This document shows, in pieces, positions 48,829 through 60,124 of a stretch of DNA of 64,000 nt. Location: contig NC_133287.1 of assembly GCF_005239225.2 (NCBI RefSeq), forward strand, positions 3,763,493 through 3,827,492. Reading direction: 5' to 3'. The notes under the pieces were generated by a model. It was not told the origin of the DNA, ran no database searches, and saw nothing but the letters and a program-made list of their open reading frames with translations. Made by a program: the position numbers and the translations under genes. How positions within the stretch are numbered: position 1 is the stretch's first letter; every line of letters starts with the position of its first letter. The stretch comes from Populus alba (lineage: Eukaryota > Streptophyta > Magnoliopsida > Malpighiales > Salicaceae).

Positions 48829-49606
48829 AGGGTGTGTTTGGTATTGTGGTTGCTGTTGTGGTTGTGGTTTTAAAAAAGTACTTTTATAAAAAGTACTTTT
48901 AGTTGAGGTTGATTTGAAAAAATATATGTTTGGTTAAAACTGTGGTTGAAATTGAGGTTGGACAAAAGTAGTTTAATGTGTTTGGTTAAAAAAATGCTTT
49001 TCAAATTGAGGTTATAAAATACTTTTAATTTAAATATTGTAGATTTAACTACTATTATTACATCATGAAATAAATAATATTAATATCAAATATTTTTTAT
49101 TATTCTATTAAACTATATGCAATGTCATCACATATGAAATCTATCCAACAATAACTATATTTTTCATGGTTTCTTAAACACGCAACAACAAAAACTAAAT
49201 TTTTTGTTACGTCATCAAGTGATCTCCTTCTAATTTTTTTGAATAAAACACAATTAAAATACAAATAAAAATTGATTTTTTTTAATTGGGTCGGACATGG
49301 CAAGAACATAATTGGAATTGTGATCAAATTTCACGAATGCTACGTCATCATGCTATATCCTTCTAATTTATGTAGTGTTTATTAAATAAATATTAAATTA
49401 CTAGCTTTTCAACTCACTTTTTGGAAAACTCATTTTTTTAAAAAAAAAATATAATTTTATTATGTACAAAATTCATTCGACAAAAAACTACAGTTTTCAT
49501 TGACTTTTTAAAAAAAAAAACAAAAAAAAATTTATTAATATCACGTTCACATAAAAACAATTAAGGATTGTAGTTGAAAAACCTAGTAAAAATGAAGCTG
49601 GAAGGG

Positions 49607-49638
<32 letters not shown>

Positions 49639-49778
49639 CTGAGATTGTAACGATGTGTTTGTTTTAGCTTTTGTGGTTGAGGTTGTGGATGGGTACAATT
49701 TTTTTTTTATATAGCTTTTTTAGTGGGTTCTACACCCAAACTCAACCTCAACCTCTAAAACAAACACACACGTAACAT
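48829..49778 (+). mobile_element. ~950-bp non-autonomous transposon-like element, copy C1
   Basis: It starts GGGTGTGTTTGGTATTGTGG; the right end is CAACCTCTAAAACAAACACA, so the ends are imperfect inverted repeats. The first ~370 bp matches copy C2 at 41.34-42.02 kb in reverse. The inside holds two related ~80-bp stretches (49110-49200 and 49460-49520: 'ctatccaacaataactat' versus 'cattcgacaaaaaactac') and a (GA)n run. It has no open frame of note, so it depends on a transposase elsewhere if it is mobile at all. Confidence 0.7.
49606..49632. repeat. (GA)n microsatellite
   Basis: About 13 uninterrupted GA units inside the C1 element. Confidence 0.95.
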
Positions 49779-50186
49779 TGGAGTTCTAATAATAACATTC
49801 TCAAAGATTTTAATAAAATAAATTGATATAAATCTTGAAAGATTGTCATCCATGACTAGAATGAATCACACGTGTCATTCACAAATAAGGAGTAACCCAC
49901 CCGCTGGCAAGAACATCACATGCTCCTGCCATAAAAAATTTGAAGCAGCCCATTTGGGTTGTCCCAAACGAACCGCCTCTTTTTTTTTTTTTTCTTCTTA
50001 TTTTGACCCGAGGAATTATTTAGGTCTCGATCCAAATACCAAGAAAATGTCTCGATTCAATTTAAAGTTTTTGATTAATCATAATACCTAGTTGTGCGTG
50101 CTAACTACATATATATAGATATTAAAATGATGGCCTCCTGAATCTTGGAGTGTGTTATAGTGTGCACGTATCGCTCGCGTTTAAGG

Positions 50187-50393
50187 TAGTGTTTGGGGCT
50201 GTGTTTCTACCTGTATTTTGTAAAATTTTAAATTTTTTTTTTTGCTAAAATTAAATGCGGTTTGTACCTTTTGGATCGTTTTAATGTGTTGATATCAAAA
50301 ATAATTTTTAAAAAATGAAAAAATATCATTGACATGTATTTCGGTACGAAAAGTTATTTGAAAAGCAACCGCTATCACACTACCAAACACACA
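50187..50393. mobile_element. MITE-like element, well-preserved copy A2
   Basis: It starts TAGTGTTTGGGGCTGTGTTT and ends GCTATCACACTACCAAACAC. The core 'ccttttggatcgttttaatg', 'tgttgatatcaaaaataatt', 'cattgacatgtatttcggta' and 'cgaaaagttatttgaaaagc' is near-identical to copies A1 and A3. Confidence 0.85.
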
Positions 50394-51374
50394 TATAACA
50401 TGCTTGGATAGTTTACATCACTAGTAAAACTAAAACCTGCTCTTAAACGAGCTTTCAATGGTTTATGAGCAATGCTATTTCGCAAGGAAAAATCAACACC
50501 GTAAGGATCGTGAGTCACCAAATCATGTCCCTATTCTAACTTTTATGTATTTATTTATTTATTAAAAAATTAATTATTTCAAATTTCATCATTATTGAGG
50601 GCATGTGAAAAGAAGAAAAAGCTATATCCTTTTGTTTTATGAAAAATGATTTTTTCAAAATATTATGTAATTAGTGGTTCACTCATTTGAGCACACACAA
50701 CATCAGTCCATTATATACCTTGCTAAACTAAAATTGGGATTGCGCTTTGAAAATTCCAACTTGCTTGTTTCTCCCCAAAAAAAAAAAGATAATAATTTGA
50801 TTACCTAGCTCGATCCCTTTATGATACTTACTTTTCAATAATAAAGTTATTTTTAAAACAAGTTTGCACGACAAACGAGACAAAAATTGTTTCTTGTTTT
50901 TCAAAGCAACTTATGCGCCAATGGAGATGAAGTCTTTTCCTTGATGATTCTAAGGGCATACCCCTCCACATTGTCAAATAATTTAATAAATTCTTTTGGA
51001 TATATTGATCTTAAGGCTGGAAATCAAGGAAACAAATCCTGTGCATCGTCATATCAACCCCTTACAGTCATATCTAATAATAATATTATTAGAAATAATA
51101 ATTATTTTTTAAAAGTATTTTTTATTTAAAATTATTAAAATAATATTTTTAGATTTTTTTTATTTCTTACACTAATACATTAAAACTATAAAAAAAAAAC
51201 CTAAAAAAATTTATTTTAATATCTTTTCAGATAAAAAAAAATTAAAAATTATTTTGAAAAGTAAAAGCTAGTATCTTTTCTTTAACCCAGTTAGTCCAAT
51301 AAAAACTCAATCCATATCAAATATTGAGAGTCCTGCAAAATTATCATTTCAAGATATTATAGGTCATGGTCATG

Positions 51375-51560
51375 TTTGGTATTGCAGTTCCAATAATATT
51401 TTTGAAAAAAAAATAGTTTGCAATTATTTTTATATATTTTTAAATTATTTTGATTTGTTGATGTAAAAATAAATTTTACAAAGTAAAAAAATATTTATTA
51501 TCTTAATGTATTTTAAAACATATAAAAAAAAAAAACTTTGAAAATCAAATCTTCCCTACT
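51375..51560. mobile_element. AT-rich MITE-like element
   Basis: It begins TGTTTGGTATTGCAGTTCC, a clear family end. The interior 'aaattattttgatttgttgatgtaaaaat' matches the core. The right end runs into a rearranged stretch. Confidence 0.65.
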
Positions 51561-51628
51561 CCTAAAGAGGCCATAATACTACTAATCTCGAGAATATAAT
51601 CAAACTAGCTGGTGGATTTACACAGATA

Positions 51629-51833
51629 ATGTTTGGTATTGTGTTTGTACCTGCGTTTCATCAAATTTTGAATTTTTTTTTTTGCTAAAATTGAGTGCGG
51701 TTTGTATTTTTTGGATCGTTTTGATGTACTGATGTCAAAAATTAATTTTTAAAAAATGAAAAAAATCATTGACATGTATTTCGGCACGAAAAGTTATTTG
51801 AAAAGCAACCGCTACCACATTGTCAAACACGCT
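51629..51833. mobile_element. MITE-like element, well-preserved copy A3
   Basis: It starts ATGTTTGGTATTGTGTTTGT and ends CGCTACCACATTGTCAAACAC. It shares 'tttttggatcgttttgatgt', 'cattgacatgtatttcggca' and 'cgaaaagttatttgaaaagc' with A2, only 1.2 kb away in the same orientation. Confidence 0.85.
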
Positions 51834-51859
51834 CTAATTGTGTTAAAAGTTGCTTATGT

Positions 51860-52030
51860 AAATTGTATTTGGAAGTGGGTGTTAGATGTTATTTTTTAAA
51901 GTATTTTTTATTTAAAAATATATCAAGATAATATTTTTTTTTTTTTAAAATTTATTTTTTACATCACCACATCAAAACCATAAAAAAACTAAAAAATAAT
52001 TAATTTAAGATAAAAATAAATAAACTTTAA
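51860..52030. mobile_element. AT-rich MITE-like element
   Basis: Reversed family core ('aaaatatatcaagataatat', 'tacatcaccacatcaaaacc') starting right after copy A3. Confidence 0.55.
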
Positions 52031-53644
52031 TAAAAATCAAATGGAACCTCGATTCCAGAAAGTTTAATAATAGTAATCAGTTAAGTAGCCCGGGCATCAA
52101 ATCCATAAGCACGAGAGAAATTATTGGGATCTACATGGTGTAATCAATATCATTGAGTGGTTTACAGGCAAACGTAGATATTGTTTATAATGCTGCCTGT
52201 GCATGTCTTGACTTTCATCCCATTGGCACATGCATGATTTGGCTCCTTTAATTAAGATGCATCCTGAGGAGTTAGGCCCTGCTAGAATCATCCTCTTCTA
52301 GGGCAAACGACAGTACCATATGAACCTTCTGGCAAAATTATTTAATTCCATTGAAATGGAGGTTGCAGGGGCGCCGTATGAACCCTAAACCCTGGAAAAA
52401 AAGGGTTATTATGCCCATGACTTTTCAAAATCGAACACTATTAGCTTCAACTGTCGATTTCTTTAATCCAGTTTGTCAATCTCAATATATTGCTGTTCCC
52501 AAGAAAATTCAATGCCATTAGTACTACCCAAGGGAACCGTGTCTGCTTTTTTTTTTTTTTTTTTTTTTCTTTTCCAATTCTTTCATTTTCATTTTTTAAT
52601 GATTAAAGTGTCCATGTATTTTTTACTGGTTTATTAGTATCTCTAACTAATCAAGATTTCATTACTTTATTAAAACAAAAAAGAGAGAGAGATACAATCT
52701 CAACCCTGAAATTTTAAATTATAAAAGATAAACAACAATCTATTTACTATTCTTGAAAAGAATTATCCGATAGAAAAAGTTGGAAAGAAAGAAAAAGAAA
52801 CGCAATCTCATTATTTATCTTTTGTGTTAAAGTGAGCCAAAAATTTCTGCCATGAGGAGATCAGCAAGCATTAATTAGTATCAAGTTTTTTGTTTTTTTA
52901 ATGTATTCTTGCTTTTTATTGGGCAGTATTGCAATGATTGATTATAATAATCATTTTCAGTTTGTTTCAGTTTTTATTTAAAATAATAACAAAACCATGA
53001 CTTTTTTTTAATTGAAAACCAAAACCCGTTCTAATTATCAATTCAAGTTTTTTCAGATTTTTCAGGTTATTTTTTCACTCTTATATGGTTGACAATAATG
53101 ATAATCAAAGAAAGTGACAATAAAAGTGTGTTGCCATGTTTAGATTATAAACGAATTTAAACATATATATATATATATAGATTAAAGTATAGTTTATGAA
53201 ACTATGAGGACTAATCAAATAGTTTTGCTGAACTATAGGGACTAAGCTACGATTAACCCCCGCCAACTCATTGATCAATCCGAAAGCAGCTATCTCCGTT
53301 AATGGCGTGCCGTTGTCTGTTAAACTACCTTATAATCAGCATTAGTGCCTCCTTATTTTTCCATCGGTCCTTCGACACAAAAATCAATAAAAAAAAGAAA
53401 AAAAGAAAAAAAGAGGTTCCTTTATAAATAATTTAAATTTCGAAGAGAAAAGTTTTGGACGGGCATGTCCTTGTTACAGGGAGCGCAGACTGTGGCTGGC
53501 AAAACTCAGAGACTTGTCAGCTTGTCCATGTCTTTTTTCGACCAAGAGCAACGCCACGTTGTCCATCGTACAATTAGCTTTCCCAGTGTAAGTTCAAAAC
53601 TATGAAATTAAAGCATGTTTAAAAGATAACGGCTACCAATGGGT

Positions 53645-53812
53645 TAGGATTGTGTTTGTTTTTATCTTTAAAAAGTGTTTTTTAAAATTAGTTTTTTTTT
53701 TTATATAATTTTATATTGTTTTAATATTCTATATCAAAAATAAAAATAAAAAATACTAAAAATATTTTTAAATAAAAAAAAATTGTCATTACAATTTCAA
53801 ACATTACCTTGT
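53645..53812. mobile_element. AT-rich MITE-like element
   Basis: It begins GGATTGTGTTTGTTTTTATC, then 'atataattttatattgttttaatattctatatcaaaaat', and ends 'gtcattacaatttcaaaca'. Confidence 0.6.
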
Positions 53813-54149
53813 ATTAATATCTCGTAATTCTTATCTTTTTATTTTTTTGCCCTTTTATTTTGAGAATTTGAGGACTTGAACAGTTTTAATTAAATTGTTA
53901 TTGAAGTACAATGAGTGTTTTTGAGTTTAAATATTTTTGAAATGATTTTTGAAAAATATATTAATTGATATTTAAAAAAAATTAATAATTTTATTATATG
54001 AATGACAAAAAAAAAACAAATAATTTTTTTAAATACAGTAAACCAAGTTACAAAACACTTAGTAATAGGATGCATCGGACCATGTTATATAAAAAATAAC
54101 TATTAAAATCAAGGAAGAGGAGGTACATAAATGGAAGAGTAAATTTGTT

Positions 54150-54310
54150 TTTACATTCAAAAATGTTTTTCAAAATTTTTATTTTTTTTTTAAAATAAGT
54201 TTTTTATAATTTTAAATTATTTTGATTTATTTATTTTAAAAAATAAAAAATATTATTTTAATATATTTATAAATAAAAAATATTTTTTAAAAAATTATGT
54301 TCACTCGGAG
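54150..54310. mobile_element. AT-rich MITE-like element
   Basis: Core-like 'aatttt'/'aaattattttgatttatttatttt' text with 'aaataaaaaatattattttaata', ~600 bp before the AGP promoter. A further fragment lies at ~54700-54840. Confidence 0.5.
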
Positions 54311-54850
54311 ACAAATTTTTTTTTTGTTATATTAAATAAATCTAATAGGAAATATACTAACAAAAAAATTTTGAACGGGAATATTTTTAAATAAAATAAA
54401 AATAAATATTCAATTAAAAAACTATCAAATATATATATGAATTTGATTGAATTGATCAGATTACCCATCACCTAACCTATAATATCTAATTAAATTTTTT
54501 TTTTAATCCACTATTATAGATGATATCTACCTTATAAGTTAAGTGCAAATATTACACACCACTTTTTCTAACAAATGAGCCAAGATACATCCCTCCCTGG
54601 ATACAACAGTCTAGAACTACTTCTCGAGCAGATTTACCCCACTGGTGTAGAGAGAGAGAGATTTATCAGCAAAATCGCAGCGAATCACGGCTTGCTAGGA
54701 GGTGTTTGTAATTGTGTTACAGCTGTATTTAAAAAAAGTTAAAATGTTTTTTAACTTTAAATTATTTTAATGTAATAATATAAAAAAAAAAAATAATTTT
54801 TTTTTTTTTTACTTTAATATATTTTTCTACGTCCGAACAGTCACTTGGTC

Positions 54851-54857
54851 TATAAAA
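54851..54857 (+). promoter_or_regulatory. TATA box of the AGP31-like gene
   Basis: TATAAAA lies 84 bp before the ATG at 54935, followed by a CT-rich leader (ccacatctctgtctctatct). Confidence 0.7.
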
Positions 54858-54934
54858 TCCGTCCCTTGGAAGCTTATCTCCACATCTCTGTCTCTATCTC
54901 TCGGTTTCTCAGAGGGGTCCAAAAATAGAAAGAG

Positions 54935-56440
54935 ATGGGTTTTGTTATAGCTAAAGCACTTGTGCCATTCATCCTTTCATTGCTATGCTTTACTGTTTTT
55001 AGTGAAAATGCAGAGTCACTGCCAGCTGAGGCACCCCATCACCGGGGCTCCTACCATCACTACCCAACAGCAGCACCAGTGAGTGCGCCACCGAGTCATG
55101 CGCCTAGCAAAGCACCAACCCCACATCACCACCGCCGCCAACATCATGGTCACGCACCAGCTCCTGCACCAGTTCACACTCCAGCACATGCACCAGTGTA
55201 CCCCCCAAAGCCTCACATTCCCCCACCAGCACCGGCGCACCCTCCCAAGCAGTCTCACATGCCCCCACCAGCACCGGCGCACCCTCCCAAGCAGTCTCAC
55301 CCAAACCCACCCGGTTTTCACTTCCCAAGAAAGCTCGTAGCAGTTCAAGGTGTTGTTTACTGCAAAGCTTGCAACTATTCTGGGGTTGATACCCTCTGGG
55401 GAGCAAAACCAGTTCTTGGTAACTTGTTCAAACTCCCTAATCCCTCTGGCTTAAGTTTATATCTTTTCTAAAAACAACAGTAATGAGTTAATCTAACAAT
55501 ATTCTTAAGAAACAACATTCAAGTAACTATACCGTTTTGCATGTTCAAGCGTAACTATAGCTTCCTCCTACAGGCCAAAAGGATAACATGAGCTAGCTAG
55601 ATCGTTTATTTTGTGGAAATGATGCTTCTTTTTTGTGTTTATCTTGAAAGTTTATTTCTTGGGCGTGGACATGCATCAGAGAGTATATAAACTCTCTGTC
55701 CTTTGTTCGACAATTTTACTTGTACAAAAATAAGAGACAAGTTATTTTGTAGGCTCGCGTACGTATATTATTGCCGTACATGTTCATACGCATTGTGTCA
55801 GCTTTCCAGGTCTCTCTGCGACATGGACATATCCGTTATGTATTTTATTCAAGTTTTGAATTTATGGACAGATAGAGAGACGAGGTCTCTACTCTTTTTA
55901 TGAGTGCATGTAACATCAATTAGATAATAAAGTTATGGGCTGAAGCAGCTTTATTTATTCCAAGGACTAGCTCTTTACTCTAGGTACAAAAGTAAACGTC
56001 AAATGCCTAGTGTCTAGCATTGTGTATGGGTATCCTCCGGCTAGAGACCTAAAAGGGAGGAGGGGAGAGGGAAGAAAAGTAATTGTTATTATTTTTTGTC
56101 CACTGAAGTGAGTAAGCATTGATTGTCATGTGCAGGTGCTACTGTAAAGCTACAGTGCAATAATACCAGGAAGCCACAAGACGTGAAGGCCACAACCGAC
56201 AAGAATGGTTACTTCCTCATCAAAGCGCCCAAGACCATCACCAGCTACGGAGTTCACAAGTGCAAGGTGTGGCTAGTCTCATCACCAAATACTGCTTGCA
56301 GCAAGATAACTAATCTCCACGGTGGCCTGACCGGCGCCATCTTGAGGCCTGAGAAGAAGCCTTATGTTGATGAAAAGAAGCATGAATGTGCCCTCTTCAG
56401 TGTTGGCCCTTTTGCTTTCGAGCCCAAATGCCCTCGTTAA
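54935..56440 (+). CDS. AGP31-like non-classical arabinogalactan protein with PAC (Ole e 1-like) domain, two exons
   Basis: The coding sequence joins 54935-55418 and 56136-56440 (717-bp phase-1 GT-AG intron), giving 262 residues of a secreted cell-wall protein. The signal peptide is about residues 1-28. Residues 29-130 are Pro/His/Ala-rich (HHHRRQHH; APAPAPVHTPAHAP; PPPAPAHPPKQSH twice), expected to be hydroxylated and O-glycosylated and, by its His runs, able to bind metal or pectin. Residues ~133-262 form the PAC domain (LVAVQGVVYCKACNY; VLGATVKLQC; TDKNGYFLI; VHKCKVWLV; FEPKC), with seven Cys at 143, 146, 169, 204, 216, 246 and 260. The intron falls between VL and GATVKL, where I expect it for this family. 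Architecture and length fit Arabidopsis AGP30/AGP31 and related proteins. The likely role is wall structure in vascular or growing tissue. A recent in-frame duplication lies in the Pro-rich part. Confidence 0.95.
55212..55300 (+). repeat. 42-bp tandem duplication inside the AGP31-like gene
   Basis: 55212-55258 and 55254-55300 match at 46 of 47 positions (period 42), encoding two copies of PPPAPAHPPKQSH(M). The period is a multiple of three, so the frame is kept. Confidence 0.95.
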
Positions 56441-59400
56441 TCCCCCATAGTTTGTATTGGTTTGCTGCCCTATGGTTTCTAGCATTGCGTGTCGCCACTT
56501 TACTTAGAGTTTCTTTTGAGTTATGTAATGGCAGTTTCTTAATTACTTCAGCGTGCCGTCTGAGAGAATAATTTGTAGCATCCATATATTATAAATAAGC
56601 ATTTGCCTTTTATTTTAGGTGTCAGACTCTTGGACCATAATTATTACTTAGGCAAGAAATGCCACAGCTCGACCAAAAAGCAAGATAATCTAATCCATTC
56701 GAGTTATTCAAAAAATATCTTTATGATATGGTAGACAAGTTTCAAGAAGTGGGCGTTTGCCCCCCCTCTCTTGTGTAAGCCCGGCCGCCCTTGGCGGCGA
56801 GGCTGCTACTGAGTTTATCAAGGTAGTTCTCTTCAAGGAAAACGAGCACTTCACGCCAAATATTTCAAATGATTTTTCTAGTGATTCGACCCTTTTTTTT
56901 CCTTTTCATGTTGGAGAATTCACTCTTATTCTGGCCTGTAATTTGCAGCAGCATGTCATCGATCAGAAGGGTAGCTGCCTAGTCGCAGAAAACTTATTCT
57001 GAAGAAAAAGAACAAGAACAAGAAAGTTTTACATAAAAACAACTGTTTCTTTTGAAAAAAATGTGTGTTTTTACCCAAATTACCAAGTAACAAGGTCACC
57101 GCAGTATAGTTACTTCAAATCGCCGAAAAATTCCCGGTAAGGGTGAGTACAATAATTTCTTTTTAGGCACAACCTCCAAAGAATGCCGATCAACATGGGA
57201 TTTGGCTGCCCTTCCATCGGATTCCATTTGTTTTGTTTTTAGCTTTCATTTTTTTTTTTTTTCAACATGACCAATGGGTCCAATAATCAAAGTGAGTGAG
57301 CCTCCCTCGATAAACAATGGTTTAGATAAAATCAGCATGGGTTTTTGCACCAAAATTCAATTACGGATAAGGAAGAAGTAGATCCATATTTATTTTTAAC
57401 AAAAAAGAAGGTTATTTTATCATTTTCACAAATTTTGTTAAGAGTTATAGAAAATAACTCAGGTGAGAAAATATTTAAAAAATAATATAATTTAAATAAA
57501 AACACATTTCTAAATATTAATTTTGTTTGAAGTAAATTTAAAATTTAAAATCTGGATAACCTAAACAAAATCATTAACCAATTATAATATTATATAATAA
57601 TATTACATGGCGTGATTATACTTGTTTTATTAAAATCTTTCAAACAATACCAAGTTTTTTTTTTCCTGATGCCACACGATCTCTTATTATTAAACATTGG
57701 ATTTTAAATCTTGTATATTGACCGGACATGCATTTTTGCCTAGTTAAAAAAACGCAGACGATGATTCTAGGATACCCCTTTTTTTTTGTCTCCGCCCCAA
57801 CACTCGGGTTACAAACCGAAGGGCACCAAAGCTCGAAGGTCATGGTTTCCATATTTGCTCAACGAGAGGCCTTTCTCCTCGATCCATAAGCAACAAGAAC
57901 GCATGATCAGACCACTTGAGCACATTCGATAAGAAAAAAGAGGTCGTTTTGAAAGGACATATAGCTTACTTTCAAACTATCGAACCTTGTTCAAACACAA
58001 ACAGTCCATCAAGACAACAGGTTAAAAGAGAAGCAATTATTGCCATCACATTTCGATCTTCGTAATTTATTCAACAAATTGATGCTGGAGAATGTCAAAT
58101 CACTCGAATGGTGACATCAGCAAATATGAACTCCTTTGGTGCCCGCGGCTGCCCGAGAAGCGAAGAGCCTCTTGAAACAACATATTTACATGCCCTTTTG
58201 TCAAATCAGTACTCAATTGTCGAAATCTAAACCTGTTTCCAAATTCCAGGTAATATCAGAGCATGTACTCTTTTGTTGCACGCGGTGCCCGAGAAGCTAT
58301 GAGCGCATACGGCAATTATTGGTGTCCTCACCTTTTGAAACATCTTTACATACCTTTTCTTTTCTCATTTTTAACAAAACTTTTTACTGAAGCTTTGTTA
58401 CTAAGGCTGGGTTAATGCTTGCTTAGATATCTTTGAAAACTTCCAGATATTTAATGCCTGAAGTTGGCTTTGTATCGAAGAACGAAAAGGAGAATAAGGG
58501 ATGAGCATGGTAAGCTCATCCTTTTATTCCCCTCGCAAGGAAAAACCTAAAAAGCCTCCATGTTTCACTACAGACCAAGAGAGATTTGCATAATACTTCA
58601 TCTTTTTTTCCCTTTACTTTTTCTTTAATTTAATCATTTTATAATAAATTGATTTAAGATTGAATTTGATGATTAACTTGATATGAAATTTTCATCATGT
58701 TAAAAACATTATAATGTTGAATTAATACTTGATTTTGAAAAAAAAAAAAATCCTACTCTAGTTGAAATTTTGGGGACAAAACTTCACCATGAAACAAATC
58801 CAATTGTACTTGAAATTTTGGGGAAAAAACTTGACAATGAAACAAAACGTTGGCAACTTTTTTTTATTTTATTTACTGTGCATGAGGTGTGTTTTTAAGT
58901 TTTTTGGCATGCTAAGTTTTTTTGTTATCTATTTTTGTCCATGGTTTCCAAGGATTTTACACTTTGACCCAAAGCTTTATTTTATTTATATTTTAATTTT
59001 TAAATTTGAGTGAAGAGAGAGAGTTCGATCACATTTTAAATAAAAAAAATCATTATTATTGCCAATGGGTTACATTTAACAAGAAGAGTTCTCTTAACAT
59101 GTTTTTTACCTTTCATTTTGTCATAAAAAGTAAATCAAGGTTATTACCTTTTTTAGTTTAACTTTGTATTATTGAACCGAATTGATTTATTAAAATATAA
59201 ATGGTATTTTAAAGTAAAAATAGAATGAAAAATGATATTTTGATTCAAAAATACTCAAGCTCGATTTTCTAGCAATCTCTCCAATGGACGAGCACAATCG
59301 CACATGATATGTCTTCAGCTATATTCTTTTCAAGAAAGGAAAGAAAGCAAGTCCACGCGTGTTAGGTCTTTTTTTTATTGTGCTTGATCCCATCTTATAT

Positions 59401-59790
59401 ATTTTTATTTTTTAATTTTCATTTAAAAGCACTATAAAAAAGGGTTAACATGATATTTCAATTATAATTCAAGTTTGGTTCATATTTATTATCATGGCTT
59501 TTTACAGGAATTGTTTTCAACTATTATGTGCGGAATATGAAAAAAAAAAAACAAATAGCACATGAATGCTCAATTAAAATAAAATTTTTATTTCAAAAAT
59601 TTGTTAATATGTTTTTTACATGATTGATTAGTCACATACAATATATTGAGACTTTAATTATTTTTTAAAAACCTGCATTTAAGATGATAACAGGGTTCTT
59701 TCAATAAAAAAAGTGCTTGCAAAAAAAAAAAAACGTGTTTGTTAAATCAATTAAGAGATGCACTAATTAGGAAATGAAACTTAAATTGGA
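56441..59790. other. AGP 3'UTR, then gene-free intergenic region
   Basis: The first ~180 bp reads as 3'UTR. A less AT-rich patch at 56740-57000 (aagcccggccgcccttggcg) has an 81-codon frame with no family I can name. A diverged tandem duplication lies at 58118-58365. The rest is AT-rich with nothing recognisable. Confidence 0.6.
58118..58365. repeat. Diverged ~139-bp tandem duplication
   Basis: The order 'cagcaaatatgaactccttt', 'gcccgcggctgcccgagaag' and 'cttgaaacaacatatttaca' (from 58118) recurs as 'cagagcatgtactcttttgt', 'gcacgcggtgcccgagaagc' and 'ttttgaaacatctttacata' (from 58257). Confidence 0.65.
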
Positions 59791-59806
59791 GGAATACTTT
59801 TAAACC

Positions 59807-60124
59807 GAGTGGATTCCCAACAATGTCAAGTCCAGTGTCTGTGACATCCCGGCGAAGGGTCTGAAGATGGCATCCACTTTCACAGGGAATTCAACCTCAA
59901 TCCAGGAGATGTTCCGGCGTGTCAGTGAACAATTCACAGCTATGTTCAGCGCAAGGCTTTCTTGCACCGGTACACTGGCGAGGGAATGGACGAGATGGAA
60001 TTTGTTCCGAGATAGCTTGAGAGTAACATGAACGATCTGGTTGCTGAGTATCAGCAAATACCAGGATGCAACCATCGATGAAGAGGAGTTCGAGGAGGAA
60101 GAGGAAGAGGAACATGGTACTTAA
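59807..60124 (+). pseudogene. Beta-tubulin C-terminal fragment, broken
   Basis: Plus-strand text decodes to the last ~105 residues of plant beta-tubulin across three frames. The first runs from [15 protein letters not shown] through [19 protein letters not shown] to SEQFTAMF. One base is missing after 59949, moving the reading to [19 protein letters not shown] diverged stretch with a TAG stop (60013-60015) follows, then [13 protein letters not shown]. One extra A at 60058 leads to YQDATIDEEEF and a Glu-rich tail ending HGT with TAA at 60122. The conserved wording leaves no doubt about the family. Just upstream, TACTTT at 59795 may be the preceding Tyr-Phe. The N-terminal ~340 residues are absent. 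The fragment fits within one exon of normal plant genes, so it could be a processed copy or a genomic fragment. The minus-strand frames of 72 and 91 codons here are shadows. Confidence 0.93.

Larger units (their letters stand above)
46861..54840. other. Gene-free intergenic region, transposon-rich
   Basis: No gene recognised. It carries the larger element at 48.83 kb, well-preserved MITE copies at 50.19 and 51.63 kb, about seven more diverged AT-rich copies, a (GA)n run and a GGTTTGG-type degenerate repeat at 48.38-48.70 kb. The milder-composition patches at 52.1-52.5 and 53.2-53.6 kb hold nothing I can name. Confidence 0.65.

Noticed and set aside
53200..53340. Text resembling LTR-retrotransposon leader ('gaactatagggactaagc')
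   Set aside because: No LTR pair, primer-binding site or coding fragment could be found to support it.
59800..60115. Minus-strand frames of 91 and 72 codons
   Set aside because: They are antisense to the beta-tubulin fragment, whose plus-strand reading is unmistakable.
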